This document shows, one piece after another, positions 32,812-42,545 of a stretch of 64,000 nucleotides of DNA. Where the stretch lies: NCBI GenBank assembly GCA_030067915.1, contig JASGCC010000122.1:930001-994000 (forward strand). The letters run 5' to 3'. The position numbers were made by a program, and so were the translations under genes. Numbering within the stretch: the stretch's first letter is position 1; every line of letters begins with the position of its first letter. Below the pieces are notes generated by a model. That model saw only the letters and a program-made list of their open reading frames with translations. It had not been told where the DNA came from and did no database searches. The stretch comes from Hydractinia echinata (taxonomy: Eukaryota > Cnidaria > Hydrozoa > Anthoathecata > Hydractiniidae).

Positions 32812-33340
32812 CGACGTCTTTTCAACGTTGATTGGACGTTGAATTCTGGTCGCGACGTCGCAACCAAAAATTCAACGTCTAATCAACGTTGGGTCTACAA
32901 CGTCGATGCAACCGACGTAAATTCAACGTCTTTTCAACGTTACCCTCCGACATGAATACAACGTCGCATCATCGACGTCTTTTCAACGTCGTTTCCACAA
33001 CGTTGTTTCAACCGACGTGATATCAACGTTAATACAACGTCGAAAAAAAGACGTTGTTTCAACGACCGTAAAGCCGACGTTTATTCAACGTCGCACTGCA
33101 ACGTTGATTCAACCGACGTTTATTCAACGTTGCATCCGCAACGTTGATTCAACCGACGTCTTATCGACGTTTATTCAACGTCACACCCGCAACGTTGATT
33201 CAACCGACGTCTATTCAACGTCGCACCCGCAACGTTGATTCACCCGACGTCTTATCAACGTTTATTCAACGTTGCACCCGCAACGTTGATTCAACCGACG
33301 TCTTATCGACGTTTATTCAACGTTGCACCAAATTAACTTT
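32812..33340. repeat. Array of ACGTTGA/TCAACGTC words
   Basis: Dozens of 7-10-bp words (CAACGTTGATTCAACCGACG, TTATTCAACGTCGCACCCGC) form higher-order units of about 50-60 bp between 33060 and 33330. Reading frames across it (ending near 33238 and 33380) are by-products of the repeat and are not called genes. Confidence 0.85.
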
Positions 33341-33969
33341 TTACCGAGAATCTGTTTCGTTCAAATCTCATTTGTTTTAGTTCGTCTCACACTGGCCTGC
33401 AAAATTATATCTCAAACAGACGTTCATAGAAGTGTTCCAAACTGTCCAAAAAAATAACGAAGCGTACTCGGTGTTTGTTAAGGATCGTCATAAACTAGGA
33501 ATAAACAACGCACGTTTTACTTAATTTTTTTTGTAATTTGTCAGCGATTGGATATATTAATGCCGACGTTATGTTGTTTTTCATATATATCGCTAATTTT
33601 ACTGCAGTTTTACTACTTCAAAATATTACCATTTGTTTGCAACTTTACAGGCGCATCTATGTACTTTTTTACATAAGAGCCGAATGTGCATTCATTCTCT
33701 TATGCTATGTTAAAACTTTTGTGACAAAACATCAGAGAATGAATGAACACAAACATGAAACGTACACAAAACATTCAATGGATTTTTTTTTAACAGAGCG
33801 TACCAAACGTTCGATTTTTTTTTTGTCTTCGTATTTTGAGAGAAACAAATATTTCAACTTGTATTATGGATGTGAGACATTTAAAATACAATCCATTTTG
33901 TCAAATTATAATTTATAATACAATAATAACTGTTTATTTACTTCGCTTTCACATATTTAAATTAATGCA

Positions 33970-34985
33970 TGCCTGGCATATGCAAGCATACTTATAGCAA
34001 TCTATTTGAAAACATATCTTTTGATTCAATAACCATTTAAAATTTTTGCTATTTTTCTTTCGTGTGCACCAGTTATGCTTGGCACATACAGGTGGTTGGA
34101 GCATGCTGACAGGCTGCCTTATAAGAGGGCGTGCCTGGCACATGCAAGCATACTTATAGCAATCTATTTGAAGATATAACTTTTGATTCAATAACCATTT
34201 AAAATTTTTGCTATTTTTCTTTCATGTGCACCAGTTATGCTTGACACATACAGGTGGTTGGAGCATGCTGACAGGCTGCCTTATAAGAGGGCGTGCCTGG
34301 CACATGCAAGCATACTTATAGCAATCTATTTGAAGATATAACTTTTGATTCAATAACCATTTAAAATTTTTGCTATTTTTCTTTCATGTGCACAAGTTAT
34401 GCTTGACACATACAGGTGGTTGGAGCATGCTGACAGGCTGCCTTATAAGAGGGCGTGCCTGGCACATGCAAGCATACTTATAGCAATCTATTTGAAGATA
34501 TAACTTTTGATTCAATAACCATTTAAAATTTTTGCTATTTTTCTTTCATGTGCACAAGTTATGCTTGACACATACAGGTGGTTGAAGCATGCTGACAGGC
34601 TGCCTTATAAGAGGGCGTGCCTGGCACATGCAAGCATACTTATAGCAATCTATTTGAAGATATAACTTTTGATTCAATAACCATTTAAAATTTTTGCTAT
34701 TTTTCTTTCATGTGCACAAGTTATGCTTGACACATACAGGTGGTTGGAGCATGCTGACAGGCTGCCTTATAAGAGGGCGTGCCTGGCATATGCAAGCATA
34801 CTTATAGCAATCTATTTGAAGATATAACTTTTGATTCAATAACCATTTAAAACTTTTGCTATTTTGCTTTCATGTGCACCAGTTATGCTTGACACATACA
34901 GGTGGTTGGAGCATGCTGACAGGTTGCCTTATAAGAGGGTGTGCCTGGCATATGCAAGCATTTATAGCAATTTATTTGAAAACAT
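33970..34985. repeat. 162-bp satellite, six full copies plus a partial
   Basis: TGCCTGGCA begins units at 33970, 34132, 34294, 34456, 34618, 34780 and 34942, exactly 162 bp each time. Units differ by only a few bases; the last is truncated near 34985. Each contains GCAAGCATACTTATAGCAAT, TTGATTCAATAACCATTTAA, ACACATACAGGTGGTTGGAG and CTGACAGGCTGCCTTATAAG. A diverged single unit lies at about 35970-36050. The array sits in the centre of the 3.9-kb element. Confidence 0.93.
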
Positions 34986-36464
34986 TGTGACAAAAAAGTA
35001 TATATAGCTGAAACTAAATATCAAGTATTTAGTAATTCTTAGTTATAAATCATCATATTTAAAAAGCTGCATGTTTTGTTCCAAAGCCCATGTAAATTCT
35101 TCTAATTTGTTTTGACTTAAAAATTCCAACTTTTCATGAAAAAGGCATATTCACTAAAATTTATTCCCGCGAAATATCTGAACTCGATCGATTCGCAAAA
35201 AATTGTGACATTTAGTCGACGTTCAGGGGAAAAAATACACATTAATCTGAGGAAATCTATTTGTCCAGCTGTACTGTAAACTACCTCCATCAATATGTGA
35301 TAAGAATTTTGTTACGTTGTAGAAACTGTTATCAAACATCACAAGAATGCAACAGAAGGAGAAGTTTGTGTGTGTACGGCATCAATCCTTAAACATGCAC
35401 CTGATAGATGTGGAGGAACTGGAAGAACTAATGCCGAAGAAAATTAATCCGATTAATTTTTAAATAATTTATCACCTCGGTGTTTAGTAATAGTTTTCTA
35501 GTAATAAATAATCGCCAACTTGTCAACAACAACTTTTATATCAGAGAGGATTATAAATTTGTCAAGCGCCGTAATAAATTCTTCTAGGTTATATTAATTT
35601 TGATTGGGTGGCAGAAAATTAGAATGGCAAAATGTTAAAGTGATTTTAGCTCAACAATTTTTAGTATTTCTACTAGAGATCGGACTTGTGACTAGTAAAA
35701 GTATGGAATATGCATGAGTGGGTGCTTTTTTTAAGGAAATACAGTGCTATATATAATATTCATTATATTTTTATTGTAATTTTCAACCTCGATTCCTGGA
35801 CTTCTTGCACCAGGTGAGGATGGTGGCTTCTCACACATTTTATAAAGTATAGCATCATGATCGTATTTATTCGCAACTGGTATTCTTAACAAACACCCTT
35901 GTATTCAACTCTGACTTCATTAAGAAAACATACTTTTTCTCTAACCAATGCTTGATTAAAGACTTCGGTGCAACAGTTTTGCTTGACACTTTAGGTGATT
36001 TGAGCATACAACAGGCTGCCTTATCAGGAGGCGTGCCTGGCACATGAAATCGCAGCTATAAATTTGCAAATACTGCACTGTTTAACAACCTCGTCATTGC
36101 TGCGTTACATTTTTTGCATTGAGTTGGAACGCTGGAGATTCGCACATAGTACCAGTTGTGAATACTTGAAATATCGTTTTTATATTTTGTATTATAAAAC
36201 TCCGTTAAGTTTCATTTAGGGAGTTTTCAGCGGAGAAGTTGTATATACGGCCGATGTTTATAATAAAAAAATGACATATCGTAGAAATGATTTTATTTCT
36301 TTTTCGCAATAACCATGTACAAATAACGTAACACAAATATAAGCGTCGGAATCATGCTAGGGAATAGATACATGGACATGTAAACTATGGACATATAAAA
36401 CTGAAGCCACAATGGCGATTATGATTTGATTCGGTCAAGTTTGTCTGTTTCTTAAGCGTTGAAA

Positions 36465-36670
36465 AGACGCTGAATAATGGTTGCGAGAGCATTTCCAAAC
36501 AACGCAGAAACGACGTTGATTAGACGTTGTTAGACGTTTTTTCAACGTTGAAAAGACGTTGCGAGAAGTTATTTCAATGTTTAAAAGACGTAGCGAGACG
36601 TTGTTTCAACGTTGAAGAGACGTTGCAGGACGTTGTTTCAACGTCGCAAGCAACGTCTTTTCAACGTTGA
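36465..36670. repeat. Right-hand ACGTTGA array
   Basis: The mirror counterpart of the left array: TTTTCAACGTTGAAAAGACG and GACGTTGTTTCAACGTTGA words up to the TGCCCATTGGG terminus. It is shorter than the left array. Confidence 0.8.
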
Positions 36671-36849
36671 AGTGCCCATTGGGAAGCTAGCCTAATTAAT
36701 TACTATTGTTTTGAAGTTTCTGTTCAGTTGGGAACAGAAACCTCAAAACAAAAAAAATCAAAATAGCTTAAAATAGCCTGGAATTAAAATAGCCTGGAAT
36801 CGAAGTTACGGTATTTTTTATCCTATTGTCACGAAAACTTGTTCTCCAA

Positions 36850-37560
36850 AATAAAACTGCTGTCTGATTAGCTGGACAGGGTAACAACGAGCTGTTTGCG
36901 TTGTTTTTATTTAAACGGAAGATGCGATAAAGCTTTTTTTGAAAATTTATTACACCTATCCGATTTCACGATTAAGTTTTGATCTTGCACAGGAACTTGT
37001 CCCATAGAATGTTGCAGGAATTTTTTTGCTTTAACAGGGTAAAAAGAGGTTATAAGCTGTGTCTTAATTTTTAAATGTTACAAAAACTTTTTCACAAAAT
37101 AAAATTGCTGAGTGATTGTTTTAGCTGTGCAGGGTAACAACAGGTTGTTTACTGTCTTTTTATTCGAATCGAAGTTAGAATAGTTTTTGAAAAGGGTATT
37201 ATGCCAAAACGTATGTGTGAGGTGACACAGTATACCTGTACTAATCACTCGGCCCAGTGTTAATGACAAGCTATTACCTGTGTTTCTATTTAACAGAAGT
37301 TGCGCTAAAGTTTTTTTTGAAAGGGTTCGTTTACCTATACTAATGGATCACCGCAGATTAAAGTACATATATATTTTAAATTTCACCGGGAACATTATGT
37401 GAAAAATAAAAAAGGTTTGCTGACTGTTTTTGCTATGACATGGCACAATATGTAAATTGTGTTTTATTCCAGCTTAAGTTGAAGGAAAGATATTTTCTGA
37501 AATATATATTACACCCGAAACACCTTAAATGCTGTGTGTGTTTCACTGGATTTACGATGC
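36850..37560. repeat. Three to four diverged tandem units of about 210-230 bp
   Basis: The order GGGTAACAAC(G/A)(A/G)G(C/T)TGTTT, TTTTTATT, GAAG(A/T)T.CG, then TTTTTGAAA..., A(C/T)A(C/T)CTAT, repeats near 36875, 37130, 37270 and 37445 with decreasing similarity. The frames inside show no coding signature. Confidence 0.5.
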
Positions 37561-37737
37561 ATACCTGTACTAAAGTGCTCCACCGGAATGTGTGGTACAG
37601 TTTACAATTTGTATTAATTGTTCCACGAAGCGTTTTACGCCAGATAACACAGTTACTTGTGGCTTAACCAGCATTTCTCAAAAGGTTAATTAACTAGGTA
37701 AATTCACCTGTAAAGTTTTGTATATACATATGTTTAT

Positions 37738-37807
37738 GCCCTGCTGGTCTAATGGCTATGACACTCATGCAAATGAGAGATCCCAGGTTCAAATCCTGGA
37801 CAGGGCT
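37738..37807 (+). tRNA. tRNA-like gene with short anticodon arm (possible SINE head or pseudogene)
   Basis: A 70-nt stretch folds largely as a tRNA. The acceptor GCCCTGC pairs with ACAGGGC (6 of 7). The D-arm is GTC...GAC. The T-arm CCAGG-TTCAAAT-CCTGG is perfect. Both internal Pol III promoters are exact matches: A box TGGTCTAATGG and B box GGTTCAAATCC. Between the D-arm and T-arm there are only 20 nt, where 23 are usual: CTCAT-GCAA-ATGAG leaves a 4-nt loop in place of seven. So no proper anticodon can be read. It is either a decayed tRNA or the head of a SINE. No CCA is encoded and no T-run terminator follows closely. Confidence 0.55.
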
Positions 37808-38959
37808 AGGAAAAACATAATTATCTTGCACCTACAACAACCAGGTATTCATAAGTATATGATATTAGCTATATTGAGTATAATAGGTAATCTTTGAGTC
37901 ATAGAGGGGGAGTACATTCATCACTTTAATTTGTAGAGCCCAAAAATGCTTTGTGTTTGTAATAGATCTATCACTTTATGGTAAAAAGTTTTGTGTTGAT
38001 AAACCTGGTAGACAAGAAACCAAAAAGGCGTTTTTTCCTAAAAAAATTCGCCTTTCTCGTGGACTTTTTAATGTTGTTGTCATTAGTTGACTTTTAATCT
38101 CAGATTTATCAAAAAATGATAGTTTTTTAGCGTTATGACCGATTGTTTAAATACTTGTATTGGCACATAATTCTGATTCACTGTATATTGATTGACCTGA
38201 TATAATATTGAGACCTTTTTTGAGCTATTGAATTTGACATATTTGCACTTCAATCTATACTCCTGGACTAATATGATACATATCTTAAATATATTGAGTA
38301 TACGTACTCTTTGAGTTGTAGGGGGGAGATTTTCTATAGGTGCCTACTCCTACCTTGTTGTTCCCTTACCAGCACTTACCGTGCCTTTGCCTACCCTTCC
38401 TATGCCTTTTTTGTGCCTGCCTACTATGCCCTTGCCTGTGCCTTCCATGCCTTGCCTACCCCTGCCTTGCCGATTCCTCTTCCTATTTCCTTCCTTGCCT
38501 TTGCGGTGCCCTTTCCTTGCCGTGCTTAAAGCCTTTGCCTTGGAAACCTCTCCGCAACACTTTCTATATTGATAAACATTTAGACAAGCACAATGCATTT
38601 ATTTTTCTGTGTTTTTTTATCTCATTTTATCTAACAGACCCCCAACAGCGAAAACTTCCTGAAAGAAAGAGACATAAAATATACTGAATATATGAAAAAT
38701 ATATGATATACGGATGGAAAGATAATGTCCACAATTAGAGAGGGTCGTGTGCACAGCGACGATCGTAGACATTTATTGTCTCCAGGAAAACAAATCAAAT
38801 ATTTCTCTACGTATTGGAGAAATTTAATTGAAGTCTTTTATGCGAAAAGCATTCAGCTACTAATCGCTTATTAGCCATAATTTAATGTTCTTATGATCAA
38901 CGTAGCATAACACATTATGTTACGAACAGCTTTTAAGTATCTTCAACAGAAAAAGAAAT
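37808..38959. other. Gene-free interval before the transporter gene
   Basis: ATATTGAGTATA...CTTTGAGT and a G-run occur at about 37870-37915 and again at 38288-38330. A low-complexity tract follows at 38340-38540. The promoter and leader of the transporter gene probably lie in the last 300 bp. Confidence 0.4.
38340..38540. repeat. CCTTGCC/TGCCT low-complexity tract
   Basis: Imperfect 5-8-bp pyrimidine-rich words (TGCCTACC, CTTGCC, TGCCTTTG) run for about 200 bp. Overlapping frames are open on both strands because of the composition and are not called genes. Confidence 0.75.
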
Positions 38960-40330
38960 ATGGCCGTCACTTACACGATTGACAATGCAGTAGACAAGTT
39001 TGGTTATGGAAAGTTTAATATGAAACTTACTCTGCTGCTTTTCGTTATGTATATGATGGATGGTATTGAGCTCACTTTGGCTGCATTGGTGTCTCCGCGA
39101 TTAAAGTGTTTATGGGGTTTGACATCAACTGAAACAGCGTTGCTTTCTTCAGCTGTATTTGGAGGGATGGTATGTGGTGGGCTTTACTGGGGTGAGCTGG
39201 CCGATAAAATAGGACGAAAGTTGCCTATGGTTTTTTGTGCAGCAATGGTTGGGTACTTCGGATTTCTTTCTGGCGTTGCATTTAATATATGGTCGCTTTT
39301 TGTTATGCGTGCATTTGTCGGCTTTTTTATGGTTTGTATTCCACCAAGCGTTGTAGTGTATTCTGTGGAGTTTATTCCAATGAAATACAGAGGCAGTGTA
39401 ACGTTCGGATTAAATTTTAGCTACAGCTTTGGCGCAATGTTTGCATCGGGTTTAGCATATCTCGTGATGAATAGTCTAGGTTGGCGTTGGTACATCATTT
39501 TGTGTACTGCGCCGGCAATTATACTGTTAATATTTTCACCATGGTTGCCTGAATCAATCAGGTATTTATACATAACTGATCGATATAATGATCTCGTCGC
39601 ATTGTTACATAGGATGTCAAAGGAAAATAAAGAAAATCTCCCCAAAGGTGAAGTCGTAAACATGAAAGTTATAAGGGAACGAGGACAAATACTGGAATTG
39701 TTTGCTCCACATTTTATCGAACGCTCGTTGATTTCGTTTTTAATCACAAATATATCAGCGATGGGTTACTTTGGTACCGTATTCTTAGGTTCTCAAATTA
39801 TACAATCTGGTAAACTTGATTGCCCAATTGGAAACAACACTAATCGGCGGACATCTAGGTGTTACCAACTAACTAGTTATGACTATATGTGGTACGTACT
39901 ATTCGCAGTAGGAGATACTGCTGGTGTATTTGTCGTGCTCTTATTTGTGCACCGAATATCTAGAAAAGTTTTGCTGTGTGTGATATTCGCCTTAGGTGCA
40001 GCATGTTTTCCATTACTATACCTCTGTATATCGACAGCAATGAACATATTTGTCATGTTTCTAGTGCGTGGACTGCTAAATCAAACAGTGCAGCTCGCAC
40101 TCTTGTTTGTAGCCGAGCTTTATCCTACAAGAATACGAGGGACAGCCGTTGGGTTCTTCTTTGGAACGTCTCGGCTTGGTGTGATTGCATCGACGTTTTT
40201 ATCTGAAGTTCTTTTTGAGTATTCATACCTTTTAATGACAGTTGTTTATTGTGGCTTGCTTTTATTGACGGCTTTGGTGGTCTCTTGTTTACCTGGTGAT
40301 ACAAGAAAAACGAAACTGTCGGATAAATAA
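38960..40330 (+). CDS. SVOP/SV2-like major facilitator transporter
   Basis: One uninterrupted exon encodes 456 residues from an ATG (GAAATATGG context). It has the twelve-helix plan of the major facilitator superfamily. TM1 carries Asp34 (YMMDGIEL). The loop signature GELADKIGRK is at 78-87. TM4 has SVEFIP with YRG after it (135-144). PESIRYL at 197-203 corresponds to the sugar-porter/SV2 PES-R motif. A loop between TM7 and TM8 has Cys288 and Cys301 plus an NNT glycosylation site and the CYQLTSYDY segment typical of SVOP-family luminal loops. ELYPTRIRGTAVG is at 386-398. Closest by eye is the SVOP/SVOPL group of vesicle or plasma-membrane organic-ion transporters; the substrate is unknown. 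Length is slightly below the usual 500-550. Absence of introns suggests a retroposed or ancestrally intronless copy. An AATAAA lies 120 bp past the stop. Confidence 0.92.
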   Translation: MAVTYTIDNAVDKFGYGKFNMKLTLLLFVMYMMDGIELTLAALVSPRLKCLWGLTSTETALLSSAVFGGMVCGGLYWGELADKIGRKLPMVFCAAMVGYFGFLSGVAFNIWSLFVMRAFVGFFMVCIPPSVVVYSVEFIPMKYRGSVTFGLNFSYSFGAMFASGLAYLVMNSLGWRWYIILCTAPAIILLIFSPWLPESIRYLYITDRYNDLVALLHRMSKENKENLPKGEVVNMKVIRERGQILELFAPHFIERSLISFLITNISAMGYFGTVFLGSQIIQSGKLDCPIGNNTNRRTSRCYQLTSYDYMWYVLFAVGDTAGVFVVLLFVHRISRKVLLCVIFALGAACFPLLYLCISTAMNIFVMFLVRGLLNQTVQLALLFVAELYPTRIRGTAVGFFFGTSRLGVIASTFLSEVLFEYSYLLMTVVYCGLLLLTALVVSCLPGDTRKTKLSDK

Positions 40331-40452
40331 GTGTAGCTTAGAAGTAGAAGTTCAGCGAACTACAACATCTATAACTAATTTCACGTCAAACACATGTAGG
40401 ACACACGATGACCAAAATACTTTCGATGCGGATTATCAGCGTTGCCAATTCT

Positions 40453-40458
40453 AATAAA
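40453..40458 (+). terminator. Polyadenylation signal of the transporter gene
   Basis: AATAAA about 120 bp downstream of the stop codon, in an AT-rich context. Motif-based only. Confidence 0.45.
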
Positions 40459-41897
40459 TTTAAATAATTTGATGAGATGATCATGTGCGAATATGAATGG
40501 CTAAGCGAGTTGTTAATACTGGCTCGTTCGGTTGCGTTCTATTTATCTTCATTTTTGATTGCTCCGTGGAGAAGCTTATTTTTTTGACTGTTGCAGCGTT
40601 ATCTTAGTTTTTGTCCCCTTGAGCCCGTCTATGACATTCATCAGCATTTATTGCTTCTTCCGAGATATTGTTCGCCAATGTTTTTATTTCATAGTTTTTA
40701 TTTCATAGTTTTTATTAAAATATGTGCTTTGATTTTACACCTACTGCGCCGGTTCGGGGTTTTTCGAACATTTTATGACCCCCTACCCCGTAATATAACT
40801 TTTGATAGGCTTGTCCAAACTGAATAAACTTGGCACACTTATAGTGATGAAAGAAACCAAAAGGTTGCAATAGATTCTTGCTTTGGACTTTTTCTATGAC
40901 ATCAAACTGTACATAACGTAAATGAAAGTTGTAAATGACACAGTAATTTAACAATTTTAACACATGAACCCTAATCGCTTGAACGAACTAGTTAGCATCA
41001 TTCGGTATTTTATAAACAGCATATTGCTAAATTAGATTTAGATAGATAAAGAAAGGGCTATACCGCGAACTGCTAGGTCGAGCCTTCAGGCTTGGCCGAT
41101 GTCAGGAGTGAGTGGTACGGTCTGGAAGTACTGCGTATTTTTTTCTTGTAAAGAACAAGGGTTTATCGCAATTAGTATGGTGTTTTTCCTGTATCTATAA
41201 TTACCTTAACTGCAAAAACCACCTTGACAGAGCAATACACTATGCACTTTTAGTCAACTTGAATTTGTAAACAATATTTAAAAGCAATTCTCTTAAATTT
41301 AAACAAGACTCATTTTAACAACAAGACTCATTTTAACAAGATAGACTTGGCAGTTGGTGTAAACTAGTCATTTGAACAATGTTCGTCCAACTTTAAAATA
41401 AATGAAATGAAATAAATAAATAAATGATCAATGGTAATGGACCCAGAAGAAAACCACGACCCCGCGAAAAAAATAATGAATGATTTATTTGACATCGTTT
41501 TGAGGATTTTTTTTACAATGTTTTCAAGGATAATGTAGCTAAGCTGTAAAATTCACTCAATCGAAGGCATTGGGCTGATTCTCTACAGGGTTGAAGCACC
41601 ATTGCAAATATGTGTAGTGTGGGCATTTCCCTGTATTTTTCTCCGTTACCCAGCCAGAAAAGTTGTTGGATGTTGCATCCAAAAAAAGACGCAGAAAAGT
41701 TGTAAAAATGATAGTCAGATTTTTTTTTTTGGGGGGAGGAGGGATGGTTTGGGTTGTACCTAAAGGTTGTTAATAATAACATTCCCTAATTGTTTCTTGC
41801 TGAATCCCCTAATTGTTGCCTAATTTTTGCGAGCAGGTTCAAAGTCTACATTACTTTACAGAACACAGTGACGTGATTTATTAGGACATGAAACGAC
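40459..41897. other. Gene-free interval
   Basis: A diverged interspersed repeat at about 40745-40940 is related to the one around the poly-C tract at 8340. The right part ends with a likely LINE 3' fragment (about 41280-41425). No coding exon was seen. Confidence 0.45.
41280..41425 (+). mobile_element. LINE 3' end fragment
   Basis: AACAATGTTCGTCCAACTTT is followed by a (AAAT)n tail ending near 41425. This matches in style the CATTCGTC plus (AAAT)n tail of the LINE relic at 46560-46592. Only the 3' end is identifiable. Confidence 0.4.
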
Positions 41898-41971
41898 CAA
41901 CCTCGATCCCAGGGCCTGTAGTGTTTTTTGATATGAGGATAAAAACGCTACAGGCCCTGGGTTCGAGGTTG
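41898..41971. mobile_element. 74-bp foldback element with exact 10-bp target duplication
   Basis: CAACCTCGATCCCAGGGCCT and its complement face each other across a short AT-rich loop, so the element is nearly all inverted repeat. An exact 10-bp direct repeat ATGAAACGAC flanks it (41888-41897 and 41972-41981). Its ends match those of the larger elements at 42546 and 49874, so it is a minimal deletion derivative of the same family. Confidence 0.88.
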
Positions 41972-42194
41972 ATGAAACGACACGAAGTTTTAGTTAAAGA
42001 AGACAGCAATCTGAGATAGGATAAATAAAAGCAAAAAAGAAAAGAAAAAAGAAGAAATAGGAAACAAGAAGCGCTGCGTGCTGCAAAAATCGCGTTTAAA
42101 GAAGATACTACAAAATCTTTGAAAAACATTCAAGAAAGCTTAGCAGTGGGATGCTGAATATCTACCAATGACCTATCGTCAATGTAGATTCACT

Positions 42195-42306
42195 TCTCTA
42201 TAATAATAGCCGTCGTCTGCCTGTTTATCTGTCTATTACGGAAACACGAAATGCGATATAGAAAGGACGAGCGACCACGTGGATTTTTCCACGGGTTGAC
42301 GACTAG
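42195..42306 (+). mobile_element. Short Helitron-like element
   Basis: It starts TCTCTATAATAATAGCCGTC, carries the hairpin CGTGGATTTTTCCACG near the 3' end, and finishes GACGACTAG before T. It is nearly identical to the copy at 45376-45503. Confidence 0.65.
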
Positions 42307-42545
42307 TATAGATTATAGAAGAACAAACAACTGAGTTTTTATATTTATTTGTTAAACATCTGCATGCCGAATTTTTTTAGGTTCTATACCTATGAGAAGC
42401 TTAGTTTCGGGCTATTTCTCAAATTTCTATGATACCCTTAAAATCGGGAAAATATAATAACTTTCGTTAGGATTATCCTTAGAACTTGAAACTCACAACT
42501 CAACATTATTTTATCAAGGGGAAATATTCTGTAAATTTTGGGCCC

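Larger units (their letters stand above)
32799..36683. mobile_element. 3.9-kb element with CCCAGTGGGCA ends and ACGTTGA arrays
   Basis: The left end CCCAGTGGGCA and right end TGCCCATTGGG are inverted. Immediately inside, both ends carry long arrays of (T/A)TCAACGT / ACGTTGAA words: about 530 bp at the left (32812-33340) and about 200 bp at the right (36465-36670), in mirror arrangement. The centre holds the 162-bp satellite and no transposase. The design, short termini plus long subterminal arrays of a near-palindromic site, suggests many transposase-binding sites. I could not find a clear target duplication or assign a superfamily. Confidence 0.65.
32288..36859. mobile_element. Composite bounded by near-perfect about 77-bp inverted repeats
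   Basis: The left arm (32288-32373: CAGTTTTATTTTGGAGAACA...CCAGGCTATTTTAAT) and right arm (36784-36859, reverse complement) match except for a 3-base insertion in the left arm. They enclose 4.6 kb holding an inverted partial copy of the 28-32 kb block, the ACGTTGA-array element and the 162-bp satellite. No transposase is visible. It could be a foldback-type transposon that received nested insertions, or an inverted duplication. A GCCTGGAAT repeat just inside the right arm duplicates part of it. Confidence 0.6.

Noticed and set aside
33017..33380. Overlapping open frames with repeated FIQRRTRNVDSTDV-like peptides.
   Set aside because: They are translations of the ACGTTGA array, with no start context, and the periodicity comes from the DNA repeat.
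33538..33918. A 126-residue frame with hydrophobic segments inside the 3.9-kb element.
   Set aside because: It starts at TTG, has irregular composition and no transposase motif. Considered non-coding.
33970..34985. Possible CRISPR array because of regular spacing.
   Set aside because: Whole 162-bp units repeat without unique spacers, and the DNA is eukaryotic. It is a satellite.
38311..38687. Several open frames on both strands, rich in Leu/Pro/Cys or Lys/Gly/Arg.
   Set aside because: The tract is CCTTGCC low complexity. Lack of stop codons on both strands reflects composition.
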